This document shows positions 39,585-51,869 of a stretch of DNA of 64,000 bases, piece after piece. Location of the stretch: positions 12,625,001-12,689,000 of the forward strand of contig NC_092570.1 in assembly GCF_037975245.1 (NCBI RefSeq), in the 5' to 3' direction. Position numbers and translations under genes: made by a program. Origin of the DNA: Apostichopus japonicus (taxonomy: Eukaryota > Echinodermata > Holothuroidea > Aspidochirotida > Stichopodidae). The notes beneath the pieces are model-generated. The model saw nothing but the letters and a program-made list of their open reading frames with translations, made no database searches and was not told the origin of the DNA. Each line of letters starts with the position of its first letter. Position 1 is the stretch's first letter.

Positions 39585-40772
39585 CAGTGGCGGCGGAACC
39601 GGGGGGGGGGCTTGGGGGCTTAGCCCCACCAATGAACAAGTTGAGGGGGCAAATGCATGATAAGCCCCCCAATATTTACCAAGGCTCCGAAACGTGCATC
39701 TGCCCATTTTTCAATGCATACTTGTCGATCTGTCCGATGCACACGTATACTATATAGGTGTAATAATTTTAGTAAATGCTGTGGGACCCTCGGCCCGTCC
39801 CCTGGCTATAGACCACATTGTCACCCTAACCGCGTCTTCACGCCCCGTGAAAAGTGGAAGCAGTGAGTGTGAGTACCGGTAAGCGCAACACAACTTCGTC
39901 TTAGGCCAATGACTTGCCTCATTTCATTCTACATTGAGGAAATCTAATCTCTGTTCTGAAAGAATTGCAGTCGATACGAGGGTATAAAACAATGGGATAG
40001 TGGGATGGTGGTGGTCTGGGTAAGGAATCACAAAAGGGGTGGGGTTGGAGTGGTGGGGAGCAGGGCGAACATGGGGGGGGGGTTAGGTGCGGAGCATTGC
40101 AGCCAGAGCATTCAAACGATATGATTATTGATTGTCTGCACAGCCTCATCGAATATAAGTGTTTTAAATAATAGTGTAATAAGCTAGACGCTACACTCAT
40201 CAACATTTGCGTTTACACTACGAGTACACGCAAGGCGTGGAACATGGCTCTATGTTTAAACGCAATCAATTATTAAACGAACAAAAACACAATATTAGCA
40301 TTTCACCTGTACTGTATAGGGTACATGCATTCGTGACAGTGCTTGGTTTATAGAAATTTGTTGGCAACTGCACATGGTTTTGGAATAACCCATTTGTTGA
40401 CATTGTTTTTTCTTATGACATTTATTTAATTATTGCATTTAATTGCAAGTAGTAATTTACTACACTCAAAAACGTCTTTGCGAGTACACTACGAGTAATA
40501 GCTACTCTATTATAACACCATCGGATATACCAATTACAATGTTTTTACAGATTTTTATGTGCAATCTGAGAAATTGCAGGCTTGAGACCCATATTTTGGG
40601 GCTAGATATTCGCAGCATAAAACACTCGGGAAGTGCCGTTTCCGGCCATCTGGGGGTTTGAAAAACCCAAAATTTTCTTGTACGCTCCGCGCCAACTGAT
40701 GGTGGCGCTCCGCTTAGATAGTCTCCACACATTAGCCCCCCCCCCAATAATTTTCCCGTTCCGCCGCGCCTG
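39585..40772. mobile_element. Non-autonomous hAT-type element, 1188 bp, with 8-bp target duplication
   Basis: The left end is CAGTGGCGGCGGAAC and the inverted right end is CAGGCGCGGCGGAAC. The flanks carry identical GGAAGGGT at 39577-39584 and 40773-40780. An 8-bp duplication and CAG ends fit hAT transposons. The interior has G-rich and C-rich termini (GGGGGCTTAGCCCC) and no transposase frame, so it depends on another source. Superfamily assignment is inferred from ends and duplication length. Confidence 0.75.
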
Positions 40773-40789
40773 GGAAGGGTACGACAGTT

Positions 40790-42600
40790 CAAACTGAAAT
40801 CAAATCAGAAGTAAAGAGGTCAAAGTCCAAAAGCGAGGATGTGTGGGTGGCAGAAAAGAAAGAACTCAGGTATAAGGCAAAGTAAAGTTCGAGAGACAAC
40901 ATCCTTATAGAAACAACAGTTTCACGTTTGCGGAAAGTTGAGGCAATGTCTCTGGATCGGAAACTTTACTTTTCATCTGTAAAATATCGGGACTCTTTGT
41001 ACCTTTCCCCTCCTGCTACTGTATAGGGGTCCAAGAAGTAAACGCTCAAATGCATAACATGTGCTTGTCTTCATTTACGAGGCGGGGGGGGGGGGGTTAA
41101 GGGTGGAGTAGGGCCAGATGGTTGGGGAGATGGATGGGTCACATATTCGTTTTACTTCAAACACGTGTTTTTGTGCCCTCTCTGGTTTCTCCCCCCAAAA
41201 TAATGGTATTTCCTGAAGACAATCACTTTATCTACTCCTTCCGTACAATGTGGTAATAATGTTTTTTACCTCAAACAAGAATAAAGTCTAAAAATGAGAG
41301 AGATTCAACTTATTAGCTGCAAATCTAATTTATCTGAAGTCTTAAGGAAACCAAACATGATAAGTAAAATTAACAGAAGAAAAACTGTGGACATTAAATA
41401 GACAGAAATGATACCTATAAAGTAGATCCGATTGTGTCATATACCGACCACACTTAACTAGCCCAAAACGCTATCCAGCTGCATGTTTCGTTCAATACGT
41501 TTTGCTATGTGACTGCCAGAGAATCATTTCATAAAGTACTTATTTGTAAATCACGAGCTTTAACTCATTAAAGACATAGCGACATGTACAAAATAAATAA
41601 AAGGGAGATATGTTGTCATATAGTCAGGATTTGATCTTTAAAGGCAGAGAAAACATAAACATCTTTGTTACGATATAGGGTATTTATGCTAAGATGGATA
41701 ATTACATCTTCCCTGATCCCGACTGTCTTCCATCATTAATTGCAGACAGTTTATAAATCGTCGAGTCAGTAAACTTATGCAACTCCAAGAAAAATCACGA
41801 TGTGTGCATTCACTAGCAGACGACAGATGATAAGTATAACACCACATCTACATTAAATGGCGGGAAACGACACAGCTAATTCCATTTATTGCTAAACTAG
41901 AGAAATTGAATACACAGTTGCGCAAAGGCATACCTCTTAAAATCGATATATTGATTATATCTGGTCAATGTATAGTATCTAGCAATTTTATATAGCAATT
42001 TGACTGGACGAAATATTGGGAGAAAAAAATATATAAATTTTAGTCATCAGAGAATAATATAAGTATCATTTCATTTCAAATCATAAAGTTTAATTTACAA
42101 AGGGAACAAAAGGCAGCAAATTTGGATAAGGAATGTTTATGAAATGAATTTTGAGAATTAAAATTCAAATCAAATTAATACTTGTTCATTAGATAGTAGT
42201 ATTTCAACTTATGCTCACATTACTATAGCACTGTTGCTTGAAAGATTGAAACTAAGAGATTTCATCCACAGGACATTTTTATAGGAAGAACGTTAAAAGG
42301 AATGAAAAAATTAACATAAATACGTATTCGTTTAATAAATTATTGCATGCGCTAATTATCTACATTTGAATACAGAAGTTAGCTAGATAATATCTCACTT
42401 TCTGAAAATATATTTCATAATAAATTAAGCATGATCACGAAACGTCCTATTGCAACATCGGGGGTTTGGGAGTATTAGAGAACAGCGCCATAAATAGATA
42501 CTTCTAACGATACGTATAATGTTCTATTAATGAATTCAAAGCAAACACCACACTCATTTATAAAATTAACCATGTAACACCCTCACGTCTTTCAACCGTT
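40790..42600. other. Intergenic downstream of gene C, no gene recognised
   Basis: AT-rich with no ORF over 60 codons. Nothing else was seen. Confidence 0.55.
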
Positions 42601-42624
42601 AGTAAAACATAGTCATTTTGTGTG

Positions 42625-42634
42625 TTTATTTATT
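42625..42634 (-). terminator. Possible polyadenylation signals of gene C
   Basis: Two overlapping AATAAA motifs on the minus strand lie about 310 bases past the stop codon. A nearer ATTAAA (42920-42925) is only about 20 bases past the stop. Confidence 0.35.
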
Positions 42635-42943
42635 TATAATTATGAAGAGAAATTAAAGTGTTTGCATTTACTTTAGATATAATAGTAAACAAAAAATGAA
42701 GACATTTCTTAAATGAAATAATAGTGCTGATACCGATATGCCTTCAATTCACAAATCACAATTTCTGTTTTGGATGATAGTAAAAGTTATTTAGCTATTT
42801 AGCCTATGTATTTGTTTTGAAGAAGAGGAAACTAGTCTATTCACCAAACAATTGTAAAAACACAGAACGTTTGAGTACTTATCAGACAGTTACAAAGGAA
42901 AGCATATTGTAAAGTCTAGTTTAATTACTATCGTTTCACATCA

Positions 42944-45057
42944 TTATTGTGTACTCTTATCATTTGACAATACATTTCTTTCCGCTCTCCTTCGAAGAAC
43001 TGACTGACGACTTATGAAGCTATTCCAGTGGATTTCAGCTTCCCTTTCAACATGATTTCCTCGTTCGTGAATCTTAAATAGATCACATCCATGACCGGGA
43101 TATTTATTGCCAGGCTCAACTGTTGTCTGTTTCAAAGGAAGAGTAAATATTGGCGGGAATGTCGATGCTTTTGGTGTTGGATTCTTAATATCACTACCAC
43201 CGTCCGAAGTTGCTACTGTTGTCTCAAGTACGTTTGTGATTTGCATCTTCGTGGTGGGAACTGTAGTCGGCAACTTCGTCGTCGGCACGGTTGTGGTGGG
43301 TACTGTTGTCGGCACCTTCGTCGTCGGCACGGTTGTAGTCGGTACTGTAGTCGGCAACTTCGTCGTCGGCACGGTTGTAGTCGGTACTGTAGTCGGTACC
43401 TTCGTCGTCGGAACGGTTGTGGTGGGTACTGTAGTCGGTACCTTCGTCGTTTGCACGGTTGTGGTGGGAACTGTAGTCGGCAACTTCGTCGTCGGCACGG
43501 TTGTGGTGGGTACTGTTGTCGGCACCTTCGTCGTCGGCACGGTTGTGGTCGGTACTGTAGTCGGTACCTTCGTCGTTTGCACGGTTGTAGTCGGTACTGT
43601 AGTCGGCAACTTCGTCGTCGGCACGGTTGTGGTGGGTACTGTTGTCGGCACCTTCGTCGTCGGCACGGTTGTGGTCGGTACTGTAGTCGGCACCTTCGTC
43701 GTCGGCGGCACGGTTGTAGTCGGTACTGTAGTCGGTACCTTCGTCGTCGGAACGGTTGTGGTGGGTACTGTAGTCGGTACCTTCGTCGTTTGCACGGTTG
43801 TGATGGGAACTGTAGTCGGCAACTTCGTCGTCGGCACGGTTGTGGTCGGTACTGTTGTCGGCACCTTCGTCGTCGGCACGGTTGTGGTCGGTACTGTAGT
43901 CGGCACCTTCGTCGTCGGCGGCACGGTTGTAGTCGGTACTGTAGTCGGTACCTTCGTCGTCGGCACGATTGTGGTGGGTACTGTAGTCGGAACCTTCGTC
44001 GTCGGCACGGTTGTGGTCGGTACTGTAGTCGGCACCTTCGTCGTCGGCACGGTTGTGGTGGGTACTGTAGTGGCTACTTTAGTCGTTGGAGCACCTCCTC
44101 CACCTCCTCCTCCTCCACCTCCTCCTCCACCTCCTCCACCTCCTCCACCTCCTCCTCCTCCTCCTCCTCCACCTCCTCCTCCACCTCCTCCTCCACCTCC
44201 TCCACCTCCTCCACCTCCTCCACCTCCACCTCCTCCACCACCACCTCCTCCTCCAATTTCTTCACCTCCACCTCCTCCTCCACCACCACCTCCTCCTCCA
44301 CCACCTCCTCCTCCTCCACCACCTCCTCCACCTCCTCCTCCTCCACCTCCTCCTCCTCCTCCACCTCCTCCACCTCCACCACCTCCACCACCTCCTCCTC
44401 CGCCTCCACCTCCACCTCCCCCTCCACCTCCTCCGCCTCCCCAGCTTGTGCTACCGCTTCCACTTTCTTTGCTACTCTTTCCTCCGCTATGGTCATGGCT
44501 CTTCCCATGACTGTGACTCTTGCTCCCACTTTCCTTGCTGCCTTTACTGCCGCTATGGTCATGGCTCTTCCCATGGCTGTGACTCTTGCTCCCACTTTCC
44601 TTGCTGCCTTTACTGCCGCTATGGTCATGGCTCTTCCCATGACTGTGACTCTTGCTCCCACTTTCCTTGCTGCCTTTACTGCCGCTATGGTCATGGCTCT
44701 TTCCATGGCTGTGACTCTTGCTCCCACTTTCCTTGCTGCCTTTACTGCCGCTATGGTCATGGCTCTTCCCATGGCTGTGACTCTTGCTACCACTTTTCTT
44801 GCTACTCTTGCCACCGCTCTTTCCTTTACTGCTCTTTCCACCGCTCTTTCCTTTGCTCTTTCCACCGCTCTTTCCTTTACTGCTCTTTCCACCGCTCTTT
44901 CCTTTACTGCTCTTTCCACCGCTCTTTCCTTTGCTCTTTCCACCGCTCTTTCCTTTGCTCTTTCCACCGCTCTTTCCTTTGCTCTTTTTACCACTTTTGC
45001 CTCCACTTTTACTTCCGCTGCCGCTCTTACTTTTTCCTCTCTTGAAGGCATCTAAAT
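42944..45057 (-). CDS. Gene C exon 3: Lys/Ser/Gly, His/Ser, poly-Gly and mucin-like Thr/Pro blocks
   Basis: The acceptor TTTACTGTTAG precedes 45057, in phase 1; a second AG six bases later would delete two residues. The exon starts DLDAFKRGKSKSGSGSK. With exons 1-2 the protein has 774 residues. Order: Lys/Ser/Gly repeats (KSGGKSSKGK type, about 77-155); five 22-residue His/Ser repeats (SKSHSHGKSHDHS core, 66-bp units); residues 277-392 poly-glycine entered through STSWGG and broken once by EEI; residues 393-673 Thr/Pro/Val repeats (KVPTTVPTTTVPTT, 42-bp unit), a likely dense O-glycosylation domain; residues 674-774 unique, with one Cys (HGCDLFKI) and a basic end (RRRAERNVLSNDKSTQ). All blocks are in one uninterrupted frame. 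The opposing plus-strand frames, though up to 654 codons long, are shadows: they lack exon structure and a signal peptide. Confidence 0.8.
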
Positions 45058-45580
45058 CTAACAGTAAAAAAGATGATCGAAATTGTTATAATAGCGAACT
45101 CTCCATGTTTAATTTGGTTCGAAGTCTTAAAAGGTGCTTACGTACAGTACACTTTCGTATCTATATAGAGATTGAATACTTAATACATATATCTTGCAAC
45201 GCAGTCATATGCGTATTAATTCAATGTAATACCAGTATTAATACTTGTCAGTATGATTGACTGATTAAATGCGCGCATATATTCAATTTAATACGTGTAT
45301 GTTATAATTTATTTATACGATCATAATTATAAACAATGTGATCTTAGTGCTTGGTTATGAATTGTTTAGGAGTATGTATTCAATTAATTCCGCGTATATA
45401 TTCGCATATATATAAGTGTTTAATAACTTGTCACAAGACCCTCCATATAGATCGCCAATTCATTGTATTAACCGATTGACGACGACACATTGTATCAAAT
45501 GGCTTGACAATAATGCGATGCTTTTTACTTTCCTATGAAAGTAGCTCGATTGACTAGAACGAACTGTAGTATGTACCAAC

Positions 45581-45686
45581 CTGCTTCACTCTCCACAGCT
45601 TCTAATCCACTGTAGCCCCGTTTGCTGTCCTCTAATGCCGCAAGAAGACTTGTGATGACATCTTCTGCCCTTCTGTCGACGCTTAC
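45581..45686 (-). CDS. Gene C exon 2: short amphipathic helical segment
   Basis: A pyrimidine-rich acceptor (TTCTTCTTCTCTCAG) precedes 45686. The exon of 106 bases reads in phase 0 from exon 1: VSVDRRAEDVITSLLAAL, then EDSKRGYSGLEAVESEA. It ends GCAG|GTTGGT in phase 1, a usable donor with G at position +5. Phase 1 is what the acceptor of exon 3 requires. The pattern of charged and hydrophobic residues resembles the start of gene E exon 2 (RDELIIQRLFDAL) and of gene D exon 2 (ERQERLVAKLTEDL). It may act as an oligomerisation or propeptide segment; that role is inferred. Confidence 0.65.
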
Positions 45687-45716
45687 CTGAGAGAAGAAGA
45701 AGAAACAACAAATGCA

Positions 45717-45985
45717 TGCAGGTTTCCTAATGCATGAGGTACAGAGGTTTCCTAATGCATGCAGTATAGAGGTTTTATAATGCATGAGGTATAGAGGTTT
45801 TATAATGCATGAGGTACAGAGGTTTCCTAATGCATGAGGTATATATAGGTTTCCTAATGCATGAGGTATATATAGGTTTCCTAATGCATGAGGTACAGAG
45901 GTTTCCTAATGCATGGGTTATAGAGGTTTCCTAAAACATGATGTATATATAGGTTTCCTAATGCATGGGATATAGAGGTTTATGA
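45717..45985. repeat. Tandem repeat of about 31 bp, about nine units
   Basis: Units read AGGTTTCCTAATGCATGAGG then TATAGAG or TATATAT. It sits in intron 1 of gene C, starting about 30 bases upstream of the exon 2 acceptor. Part of the minus-strand frame through it is not coding. Confidence 0.85.
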
Positions 45986-46670
45986 GGTCGAACGTTTCAA
46001 GTTGAAGTTTTTTTTTTCAAGGGCGCAACGAATGGAGGAGTCCGGTGTTTTTAGCGGGAAACTTCGCTACAGCTTTACTTAAAAAATCAACCCATCAACT
46101 CCAACAATCGTATACTTGGATTTGAGCAGTGATTTCCCGTTCGTATGTATTATTCTATTCTCAATGTGTGAAGAGCAAAAAAAAAAAGGGGGGTGGGAAG
46201 AAAAGGCAGAATAGGGGGGAAAAAAGTACTAATAATGTTTCTATAGTATATCCTAGTTCAAAATATTCAAGTTTAAAATATTTAAATTTGTGAAAGGCTA
46301 CAATCGATGATGACGTCAGTTCCTCTGTGCATATCTAAGTTTAATCCATTGATTCCTAAATTTGAATAATTCTAGCAAGACATGAACCATTGGATGACTT
46401 AAAGTATAGCATTTTATTTGTAATACATTGTACACAGTTTATTGAAGATCGTAAAATTCTTGGTGGTCCTATTGAATGCCTTGTGATTTGCCTGAGGAAC
46501 TGAGCCAATGGTCTGTGTTAGACTATGTATTCCAGCCACTTTAGTCGATAAGCCACAGAAATGTCATAAAGTTGATGATAGTTCAAAAGTTAAAAGTGAT
46601 AGAAAATAAAACATATAACAGTGCTTTTTAACCGTCTACAGAAGATCAAAGTAAATTTAATGCCTATCGA

Positions 46671-46975
46671 ATCCCACAAGTGGTAAGTCAACTCTGTTAC
46701 CCCATGGGGCAATCTTGGATGTTATGTCGAATCGTTAAGTCTGTTTAATTACCAAATCCCACCAGAGGTAAGTCAAATATGTTACCCATGAAGCAATCTT
46801 GGATATTATATCCCATCGTTAGGTCTCGTTAAGCTTTATCATGAAATCCCACCAGGGGTAAGTCAACTATGTTACCCCATGGGGCAATCTTGGATGTTAT
46901 GAAGCAATCTTGCATGATATGAATCAATCTTGGATGTTATATCCCATCGTTAGGTCCCTTTTATCACGAATCAGG
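46671..46975. repeat. Tandem repeat of about 90 bp, three units
   Basis: Units carry AATCCCACCAGGGGTAAGTC, then TTACCCCATGGGGCAATCTT and ATCCCATCGTTAGGTC. The third unit has extra copies of GCAATCTTGGATGTTAT. It lies in intron 1 of gene C. Confidence 0.75.
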
Positions 46976-47393
46976 ATATATTAACCATATGTTAACACAT
47001 TTTCCGTTTCGTTTTGTTTCTTTTCTTTGCTCTATTTTTTTCTTCACAGCTACATGACATATTTAATGTTTGAACTTGACTGTACTGAGGGTTTATAATT
47101 ATATGAAACTGTGGAGCATCCGAAAACTTTCAAAGTTTCTACATATTTCATTTATGAAGGCTTTAGTGATATGTTAAGATGGGGTCAATAGGTCACATAA
47201 GTCTCACATAAGTCTCACATAAGTCTCACTTAAAACATGGATCATGGTACGATGGGTAGTATTCACTCTGATGTTCCACAACCTATCCCTATCTCCTCCC
47301 TCTCCCCTCCATCTCCCCTCCCTCTCCCTCCCTCTTCCCTCCTCCTCCTCATCCGCCTCCTCCTACAAACCCAATCCCTTTGTAATATCTTAC

Positions 47394-47498
47394 CTCGTGG
47401 TCGGTTTCTTCATTGTCTTCCTCGTCTTGAGCCAGCGGCGCGGCCGTAGCGGCCAATAGCAGACAGGTCAATAATAATAATATCCGTAGCGATTCCAT
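47394..47498 (-). CDS. Gene C exon 1: signal peptide and acidic start
   Basis: The exon encodes 35 residues. The signal peptide is MESLRILLLLTCLLLAATA, followed by APLAQDEEDNEETDHE, a strongly acidic stretch. The donor GAG|GTAAGA is good and in phase 0. The APL mature start plus acidic run matches genes B and D. The intron that follows (45687-47393, 1707 bases) holds two tandem repeats. A TATA box lies close upstream and a hAT-type element about 600 bases upstream. Confidence is high because signal peptide, donor, phase and a downstream compatible exon all agree. Confidence 0.78.
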
Positions 47499-47527
47499 CC
47501 TACGGCTTCGCTGGACAAACCAGCTAG

Positions 47528-47534
47528 ATTTATA
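47528..47534 (-). promoter_or_regulatory. TATA box of gene C
   Basis: Read on the minus strand, TATAAAT lies only about 30 bases ahead of the gene C start codon. A start site 30 bases from it would leave a leader of only a few bases, which is unusual. Either the leader is extremely short or the motif is fortuitous. Confidence 0.4.
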
Positions 47535-48126
47535 CTATGGTATACTCCTCGATGCGTACAAATCAAGGGTTCCTCCCGTGTCCGACTGAAGAAAAAAACA
47601 AGACAATATTTCTAAACCGTCCGTTTTGGTATACCGGTAGTCGACTTACGTGGGGGCATATTAACAAGAGATAGCACGCACTGAGAAGTTACTATGTAAA
47701 TTCCAACACCAACGCATTATGTGATGTCAACGGACACGAAATACCAAAGGTTGACTTTATTGACATGACGGTGTACCTCTGAGCTTAACTACACTGATTG
47801 TAAGTGGAGTCAAGAATACTCGTCTTACTCCTCTAGGTTAAATCTTTACAATGTGTAAATACAATTACAGATCGTAAGCAAATAGTCCACAGGAGAACAA
47901 TTAGTAACATCAATCAAAAGGGATCAAGTTTAAAAGCATGTCTATCAAGCAACATTTGCGTACATCCATGTAACTTCAGTTTTCTTGTGTCGTTTTCAAT
48001 ACGTGACATTAAAGTACATTTTAAAGTACATTAAGTACAGTTTTTCTTACTACTTTTCTCGTACCATTTCGAATATGTAAATATATACATATATCCATAC
48101 GTTATATGCAACTCCATGCTCTAGAA

Positions 48127-48473
48127 CAGGGGTTCCCTAACTGGGGTCCATGAACCCCCAGGGGTGCGTGAGTCCAGCCCAGGGGGTTCATGAGACGTTT
48201 GTGAAAGTCAAACTAGAGTACTTTTTGTTGAATTAAACTCTGATATATCATATAATTTAGTAATGTACAAAAGTCGTATCTATCGACAGACTCTTTTCGC
48301 GCCCCATACGCATATGTTGCCATAGTAGTACCGTACCGTGCATCTTTTACGAAGCACTGTAATGTGTATTATAGTATAATAATGACTCAGATCGTGTCTC
48401 GAAAAGTTGGGGGTTCGTGAACAACTCTGACATCCACAGGGGGTTCGTGGGGGATAATGTTAGGGAAACCCTG
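48127..48473. mobile_element. hAT-type MITE, 347 bp, with perfect 8-bp target duplication
   Basis: The left end is CAGGGGTTCCCTAACTGGGG and the inverted right end is CAGGGTTTCCCTAACATTAT; both then reach GAACCCCC-type sequence. The flanks are identical CTCTAGAA at 48119-48126 and 48474-48481. CAGGG ends and an 8-bp duplication are typical of hAT MITEs. It has no coding capacity. It lies about 620 bases upstream of the gene C start, in possible promoter territory. Confidence 0.85.
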
Positions 48474-48489
48474 CTCTAGAACATTGTCC

Positions 48490-51400
48490 CCTGTTTCTTG
48501 GTCACAAGTCACGTGGTCATAGTTTGTGCACTTTGTAATAAACTAAAACATGTTACAATTTTTTTCTGAAGTAATTGGTATTTCGATCTGTTTTTTCACT
48601 GGAACAAAAATAAATTGTCTGATTTTCGAAGCTGCCATGTTATATATGCTTTTTTTAACCGAGTTTGTTTGTCAACTTTTCTAGCCTTTTTGACAAAACA
48701 TAAATAACAAATGTAGCCGATTTACTTGTACCAAATATTTTAAGCGAAAGGACAAAAAGAACTTTTCAAACATGGATGACTTAATGTCAAAATCTGATAT
48801 CTTCCTGGATGTACATTGGAGACAGACAGTATAACAATCTAACTGTCATCAAATAGACGTTTCTCGGTAAATTGGAACAGGAACTTTATCGCGTGAGAAG
48901 GTTCCTGCATTACAATTATGTTATGCCTTGGTTTGTCATTTTTGACTCCTGATAACTAAACCAGGTGTCTAACAAATTTAATCTATCGCCTTTGTTCTAT
49001 TTTATTTTATTTGAAATAAGACGTGAACAATGTAGATGGAAAGATCTATACTGCATTGTTCCTGAATTAATTAGAAACATAAAGGAATGGTCGCCTCTGT
49101 TCTTTTCTTGTCGACGTCAGAACGCCCTCCCGCCCCCCCACCCCCTTCTGCGTACGTCACTGAATAATACTTTGAAGACTACTATATCTTAGTATCCTGT
49201 TGACTTCTTCAATCAAATCCTAAATGTCGCTCATGAGATAGAAATTGGAAGTTGATTCGTTTCTTATCGAGGTTAGCAGGTTTAATTCAACTTATTCGAA
49301 TGACGAACGTATTTCTAAATGTGTCACTCTACATTTTGACTTTAGATTGGGCCCAGTGCCAACTTTTACTAAAGGCGGCGCTGTTGAGATTATACGATAC
49401 TAATGAACATGAGTGCATTCAGAGTCTGATGCACCATTTTAGAGAAGAAAGTTAAATTCAAATTTTGAAGAACAGTTACAAGTTTGTGCGTATCAAGGAC
49501 GTCTCGCTGGTTTGCGTCAGGTCTTTGTTACAAAAATAAAAATATGAAAATGATGCAGCCTGCACTGTGGGTTCTGCACACCTAGGCCACACCCGCGACG
49601 CCCCCCCCCCCCCCCTCTTGCTGGCTCGTTCATTTCATTCCCAGCCAAGTATAACTCCTTCATTAGAAATATCCTGCAATAAACACATCTGCTCTATAAT
49701 ATATTTCGGCGACGAGAAGTTAACGAATTACCATAAACTTTCCCGGTTTTGCTAGGAGTAGCCGGTTTTGCTGGGAGTACCCCGGTTTGCTGGAAATGTG
49801 AAGATCTCATTTTTCCCTTTCTTCTACAGTGTGATCAGTGTTTGGTCGCGCGTATGTTTTTTTGACCTGTGTTGGGAGCGTAGAGAAAATCCAATTATGG
49901 TGTTTCTGGCAATAATTGTATAAAATTGTTAAAACCCAGAACGTATTTTGATTTCTCTTTTTTAGTTTTATCTGAATTTTTTTGTTTTATCTGCCCAAAT
50001 CGTTCCCTTTTTTCTAATCTCCTCATTTAAGGGATGGATTTTTTTTTCTAAATCACCCTACTTTTGTGAAAGATAAGTTTGGCAATGTAAAGAAAGCTTT
50101 CGGCAAAAGAAGTATTGATTTATGCTTACTCGGTATAGCCTTCTCGTTACCTATAAGTAGAACAGTTATTTACCTCAAATATATAGATATGTGACGGAAG
50201 TATCGTATTGCGTTCCCTCACCACCCCACCTCCTCATACCCGGCTCAACTTGCCAAATATTAAAGTATACCTAGCTTAAAGTTTAAATTACCCTATCAAA
50301 TGTGTATTCCGTGAAAATGAGTAAGCATTGTTTTATTAATGTATACTTCTTCTAGTAAACAAAATGGCGCCTGTATGACATATGAGTCCCATGAAATCCC
50401 GAGGCGTCCCTCTTTATATAGGTTTCAGTGCTTAGCGAGTTTATTTTCTTTATCGCAGATAGTGCTTTACCAAACTAATGTGAATCTATTGACGTTATCC
50501 TGCAATTCAGACGTTTGTAATGACTACAATCGTATTTGGAATCAACTCTTTCTATTTATTCCTTGAAAGCTAGTCAAAAGAGTTCATATAGACTGTAGTC
50601 TTTGTTTTTTAAGACTTCCAATAAATAAATACTCGCTTACAGACTGCTCAAAATATCCTCTTAGCCTATACTCAGGTCGTTTTGATAAGCCGTTCAGAGA
50701 TGTAACCTATGTAATATAACCCTTGACCAGCAAATACTTTAATATCATCAGCGTGTGTTTTCTTTGTCAAGTGTGTACTCTACTGCAGGATACAGAATGT
50801 ACTCCATTAAGAAGAACTATCAGATGAATGTAAAGAACAAGACAGAGGTGACATTAATTGGTATGTGTTTCACATGTTGTATCTGCTTGATCACCACAGC
50901 CTCCTAGCCTCTACAGTTTCTATAGATGTCCGCTGTGCGGTATATCACGTCAATTGGTCTGTCAGTGGTGGTTTTAATGAAGATGAGTGACAGTGTCTAC
51001 TGATTCTTATCAAAAGTCTTAAAAGTAAGAAACAAGGTATATCAGCTGAGAGTTACTATCAGCAGGCTACGACTTGAAAGGGTTTGTTTTTTTCTTCAAA
51101 AAATGTCCATGTTTTACGTCAACTCTCTTGATGTCTTGTTTTCAGTCTAAATAATCATTTTCTCAACAATTTTACCGGACAAATGCTTCCATCTGTACAG
51201 ATTATAGCCAAATTATGTTAGAATAAAATTCATAGCCTATAAACACAATGTAAAACAGTGAGAGAATTTTTACCTTGATGCTATAAATCTGTGGTAATTA
51301 GTTAATCTCTTGGATCTTTCATGTCTTCATGATCCTTCTTTGTTCTTTTTCCAGTATTTGTAATTAATTGTCTGATTACATTGTTTTCTCATTAGTCCTT

Positions 51401-51860
51401 TGTCTCGTTATATTAGAGGAGCTATATTTTTGTTAGGTGATCTACAGTTAATTAATTGTAGTATCTCCTTTTACAAAACTATTTTTTTTTCTGTTACCAA
51501 AGGGCAAGAAATGAAACGAATCATAACAAAACAAAATAATGTGCCCTATCTTACAGTACAAATGTTTTGCGTTTGCTTGTATCAGATACCGGAAGTACAT
51601 AACCGGGAATTTCGATATGCGCATACGTATCAGTTTGATTCATGAAATGCTGATGATAAGCTGATGGAGAAATAGAATACCTCAAATTAAAGTGTCGTTC
51701 AGATATTAAGACTTATATGAGACATATACTGATTTGGAATACTGAACGCTTTGGTAACGTGTTTGATGCTAATGTCAAAAGCTATCTTAGCGACAAATAT
51801 ATTGGAATAAGAAATAAACGCGTATATCATATCAACACGTCACTGTAGTTCAAACTGATA
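48490..51860. other. Intergenic upstream of gene C, no gene recognised
   Basis: Only chance ORFs and short C runs (for example near 49600). No conserved domain was recognised. Confidence 0.5.
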
Positions 51861-51869
51861 TCGGATAAT

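Noticed and set aside
43091..45055. 654-codon plus-strand frame (Cys/Arg/His rich, then Ser/Thr rich) over gene C
   Set aside because: It is the complement of gene C repeats. The minus-strand frame has a signal peptide, two matching upstream exons and a stop with a unique C-terminus; this one has none.
45717..46975. Regular repeats considered as a CRISPR array
   Set aside because: Units are head-to-tail without unique spacers, and the genome is eukaryotic.
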